This document shows positions 6,806 to 9,384 of a DNA stretch of 9,384 nucleotides, one piece after another. Source of the stretch: Acidobacteriota bacterium (lineage in GTDB: Bacteria > Acidobacteriota > Vicinamibacteria > Vicinamibacterales > 2-12-FULL-66-21); assembly GCA_020200195.1 (NCBI GenBank), contig JAIVJE010000035.1, positions 1 through 9,384 on the forward strand, given 5' to 3'. Position numbers and translations under genes: made by a program. The notes below the pieces were generated by a model. The model was not told the origin of the DNA. It worked only from the letters and a program-made list of their open reading frames with translations, and ran no database searches. Position 1 is the stretch's first letter, and each line of letters begins with the position of its first letter.

Positions 6806-7234
6806 ATGACGCGACTGATCGCACAAATCCTGCCGATCATCAGCATCGTTCTGTTCTTCGCGTGCGCGTGCACGCGAGCCTCACTGGATGCCGCCAATGA
6901 ATTGCCGTTCGGTGCGGTCGATACGCCTCAGCCCAACGCCGTCGTCAAACCCTACGTTGTCGTGGGTGGATGGGCGCTCGATGACCGCGGGGTCCGCGCG
7001 GTGCGAATCTTTGTCGATGGGCGCCTCAACACGGAAACACCTCTCAACGTCCAGCGTCCCGACGCGACGCCACGGACATCCCGTTACGGGCACGGGCATA
7101 CCAGGCACGGTTGGAACGTTCGCGTCGATCTGGGTCCCAACCCCGGTATGCGCACCATACGCGTCGAGGTCGTCGACGATGATGGAGCGGCGCGCGATAT
7201 CGGAATCTTCGCCCTGACTGTCGAACGATGGTGA
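6806..7234 (+). CDS. Small Ig-like domain probable lipoprotein
   Basis: This encodes 142 aa from an ATG preceded by GGGAG at a suitable distance. Residues 1-19 form a hydrophobic signal (ILPIISIVLFFA). They are followed by C20 and C22, so a lipoprotein signal is plausible, although FFAC is only a fair lipobox; a plain signal peptide or anchor is the alternative. The rest is a single beta-sandwich of the bacterial Ig-like type, recognisable from LPFGAVDTPQPNAVV (33-47), VVVGGWALDDRGVRAVRIFV (51-70), DG (71-72), a Arg-Pro-Asp segment (84-86), HGWNVRVDLG (101-110) and a final TIRVEVVDDDGAARDIG (117-133). Such 'GWALDD.GV..V.I.VDG' modules occur at the ends of surface and membrane proteins. Here the module stands alone. 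It overlaps the next gene by 7 bases, suggesting that the two proteins work together at the cell envelope. No catalytic residues are visible. Confidence 0.8.
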   Translation: MTRLIAQILPIISIVLFFACACTRASLDAANELPFGAVDTPQPNAVVKPYVVVGGWALDDRGVRAVRIFVDGRLNTETPLNVQRPDATPRTSRYGHGHTRHGWNVRVDLGPNPGMRTIRVEVVDDDGAARDIGIFALTVERW

Positions 7235-9384
7235 CGGATTCGGCGGCACGGCGTACCGCGTACGCGCTCGTCGGATTGTCGGCGACTGTCTGGCTGGCGT
7301 TGCCGCTTGCTGCTCTGATGAGCGCAACGCCGAATATCCGCGAAACGCACGTCGAGGCACGTGCGGACTGGCACACGGTCGCAATCGAACTCGAGCATGG
7401 CACGCCGACGAGCGACACGGAGAGACAGCTGTTTCTTTCGATCCCGCAACTGGACCGTCTGATTCAACACGAGCGGCTGGACCTGGCTGTGGTGACACTG
7501 GACAGGGGTGTCGGACTCGAGCGTGCTGTCCTCCGCATCGAGGCAGCAGTCTGCGAGTACATCGCCGCGGCGGTTTCTCTGCGCGGCACGACCAGGCTGC
7601 CATTCCGGCGTACCGGCGACTGCCGAGTTCCTGGGCGATCTCAACGTGCTGTCCTCTACATGACTCTCGCAGCGGACGCGCGAGTCGCCGTAGCGGCATT
7701 CCTGCCGGCCGTGCCTCTGGCGGACCCGTCGCTCATATACGTCAGCGAGCATCCCGTCACGTCGCCGGTCGTACGGCCAATCCTGAGGGTCAGGTTCGTC
7801 GAAGCGCATCTGGGCCCTATGGTGTCGCGGTTCCACCTGCTTCAGTACGTCTGGCAGCTGAGGCCCGGCCTGCTGACGGCCTGTCTCGCGGGGACCGCGG
7901 CTGCCGTTCTTAGCGGTCTTCTCCTGTTGTGTTTTTCACTGAGAGCGGCCTCTCGCACCCAAGTCGGGCTCCAGACTGGAGCCGTCGCGCTGCTCGCCTT
8001 CGGCGCCGCTACCTCGTACGGTGTCCTCATTCCACCGTTCCAGGCACCGGACGAAACGAGCCATTTTCTGACGTATGGCGCGGCCACCGGGCAGCGTCAG
8101 TTCGAGGCTGAGACCGAAGCGTGGGCGCGGCTGGGACACGTCGGTCGCATCCAATTCGACGCTGCCGAGCGGTTCAGGCCCTCCGACGTCGGCACGCCGT
8201 ACTCCCTTCGATGGAGGGTGGCGTATCCGCAGGATCTGGAGCGCCGCAGCGGAATCGCCGCGCCGCTCTGGCGCACATGGGGCGACGTCATTGCGAGACG
8301 CCCGGTTCAAGAGCAGCTGCTGTTCCTGCGGCTATTGCATGCGGCGATATTTGCGTTGGCGGCTGGGGCCGGGACGGCAGCGTTCGCGGCGTCGGCCGGT
8401 GAGACGCACTTTCCGCTACCCCTGGTGGCTCTCCTTGCCCCGACCGTGCCGTTCTTTGCGATGCACGTATCCGACCACGCGATTCTCACAGCAGGGTACG
8501 TGTTGTTCGCGTCGGCGGCCGCCGCAATAGTGATCAATGGGGTACGGGCCCACTGGGTGGGACTCCCCCTGGGAGTCGCCACGGCGCTGATGCTTGGGAC
8601 GGGCCGCAGTGCCGCGCCGCTCATGCCACTTCTGGTGGCCATCTGTGTCGTCCGGCTCATTCTCGCAGCACGAGAGCGGCCGTCCATTGCGCGATCCCTC
8701 GTGTTCTGGTGCGGCGTGGCGCTGCCTCCGGCTCTGGCGTTGACGCTCGTCGCCGGCCCTTACCGTGACTTCCTGACTGCCGGTGTGGTGGCTCGTGCAC
8801 CGCGCGCGGTGGCGCCGATAGTGGACTGGCTCGCTGGCGGAGCGGCATGGTTGCTCACCGGGGCCATCGGGTTGCTGGCGGAGCGGGGCGTCAGGCGCCG
8901 TACTGTCACGGACTCGTCGCGAGCGCAGTGGGTCGTCAGGGTAGCCGCCCTGAGTGCCGTCGCATACATCGTTGTGGTATGCGTCGCATCGCTGTTTGTG
9001 TCGCTGCCGTTGGTGTCAGGCGGAGCGGCAACTTCCGCTAGCGAATACGTGCGCCGGCTGTTGCTGTCCGCGCTTACGTGGCCGCGACTCGATGGACTCG
9101 ATCTGATGCTGACCACGTCGTTCTGGGCCGGGTTTGGGTGGCTGGATACGTTTCCGCCAGGCCTCGCTCCCACGCTGACTGCCGTCATGATCGCTGCCGC
9201 GGTGTGGCTCCTCGTCAACACAGCGGTTCACCGTGACGTCGCCGTCGCGTGGAGCCTGGCGGTTATTTGTCTCGGAGGCCTCGCATCGCTCGCCCTATAC
9301 GGACTGGCAACGCAGGAAGTGCATGGCCGTTACCTGACAGGGCTGTACCTGACGGCGATCATGATCTGCTGGACGCCTTGGAGC
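7228..9384 (+). CDS. DUF2142-family multi-pass membrane protein, 3'-truncated by window edge
   Basis: From the ATG at 7228 (GTG at 7231 is an alternative) the frame stays open for 719 codons to the window end. It would be a polytopic inner-membrane protein, probably GT-C-like and acting on a lipid-linked sugar or surface glycan. A first membrane segment lies at about 10-30. About 180 residues follow that are soluble-looking and likely periplasmic, then segments at about 214-238 and 246-268. Directly after these comes IPPFQAPDETSHFLTYG (268-284), the hallmark DUF2142 motif, with D275 and E276 as possible catalytic acids in the first luminal loop by analogy with GT-C enzymes. Several hydrophobic segments follow. 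FWAGFGWL (632-639) and GRYLTGLYL (700-708) are further family motifs. It overlaps the lipoprotein gene (stop at 7232-7234) and shows no Shine-Dalgarno, consistent with coupling. The catalytic role is inference; DUF2142 is formally of unknown function. Confidence 0.88.
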   Translation, partial: MVTDSAARRTAYALVGLSATVWLALPLAALMSATPNIRETHVEARADWHTVAIELEHGTPTSDTERQLFLSIPQLDRLIQHERLDLAVVTLDRGVGLERAVLRIEAAVCEYIAAAVSLRGTTRLPFRRTGDCRVPGRSQRAVLYMTLAADARVAVAAFLPAVPLADPSLIYVSEHPVTSPVVRPILRVRFVEAHLGPMVSRFHLLQYVWQLRPGLLTACLAGTAAAVLSGLLLLCFSLRAASRTQVGLQTGAVALLAFGAATSYGVLIPPFQAPDETSHFLTYGAATGQRQFEAETEAWARLGHVGRIQFDAAERFRPSDVGTPYSLRWRVAYPQDLERRSGIAAPLWRTWGDVIARRPVQEQLLFLRLLHAAIFALAAGAGTAAFAASAGETHFPLPLVALLAPTVPFFAMHVSDHAILTAGYVLFASAAAAIVINGVRAHWVGLPLGVATALMLGTGRSAAPLMPLLVAICVVRLILAARERPSIARSLVFWCGVALPPALALTLVAGPYRDFLTAGVVARAPRAVAPIVDWLAGGAAWLLTGAIGLLAERGVRRRTVTDSSRAQWVVRVAALSAVAYIVVVCVASLFVSLPLVSGGAATSASEYVRRLLLSALTWPRLDGLDLMLTTSFWAGFGWLDTFPPGLAPTLTAVMIAAAVWLLVNTAVHRDVAVAWSLAVICLGGLASLALYGLATQEVHGRYLTGLYLTAIMICWTPWS

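Noticed and set aside
6865..6876. Perfect 12-base palindrome CGCGTGCACGCG near the lipoprotein start
   Set aside because: It lies inside the signal-peptide coding region in GC-rich sequence and no second copy was noticed; it is probably chance, though an operator cannot be excluded.
7084..7836. 250-codon minus-strand frame (and a 272-codon one at 6881-7699)
   Set aside because: Both are Arg/Ser-rich without motifs and lie opposite the lipoprotein and DUF2142 genes, whose motifs are clear.

Overview
The window is a GC-rich bacterial chromosome segment with dense, overlapping gene spacing and no mobile elements, RNA genes or CRISPR arrays that I can recognise. Its content is that of a cell-surface polysaccharide or glycoconjugate locus: glycosyltransferases of two families, a SAM-dependent methyltransferase with an N-terminal zinc-ribbon-like cluster, a DUF3108 exported protein and a DUF2142-type multi-pass membrane protein. 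The GT4 sequence style, the 'GWALDD' Ig-like lipoprotein and the mix of families recall Acidobacteriota such as Vicinamibacteria. That assignment is inference from familiarity, not a search.

Region 1 (start to 5488, plus strand) reads as one operon. It runs: a GT4 glycosyltransferase whose 5' end lies outside the window; a large two-domain GT2 glycosyltransferase broken by an apparent single-base frameshift near 1880; a DUF3108 exported protein; and a methyltransferase. Neighbouring stops and starts overlap by 1-4 bases (at 1262, 3813 and 4598), which suggests translational coupling.

Region 2 (5489-6728) is a class I/II PLP aminotransferase on the minus strand, converging on the methyltransferase across only 55 bp. 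That gap holds a curious short in-frame-like echo of the methyltransferase C-terminus.

Region 3 (6729-9384) starts with a 77-bp divergent intergenic region. A small Ig-like probable lipoprotein follows, and then, overlapping it by 7 bases, a long reading frame that stays open to the window edge. That frame encodes a DUF2142-family membrane protein, identifiable by its PPFQAPDE, FWAGFGWL and GRYL motifs.

Together, the GT4 and GT2 enzymes would build a glycan in the cytoplasm. The methyltransferase might modify a sugar or an end group. The DUF2142 protein and the lipoprotein would act at or outside the inner membrane. The aminotransferase may be an unrelated amino-acid enzyme. I see no clear sign of a new defence or mobile system; the points most worth a second look are the frameshifted GT2, the methyltransferase echo and the lipoprotein/DUF2142 pair.
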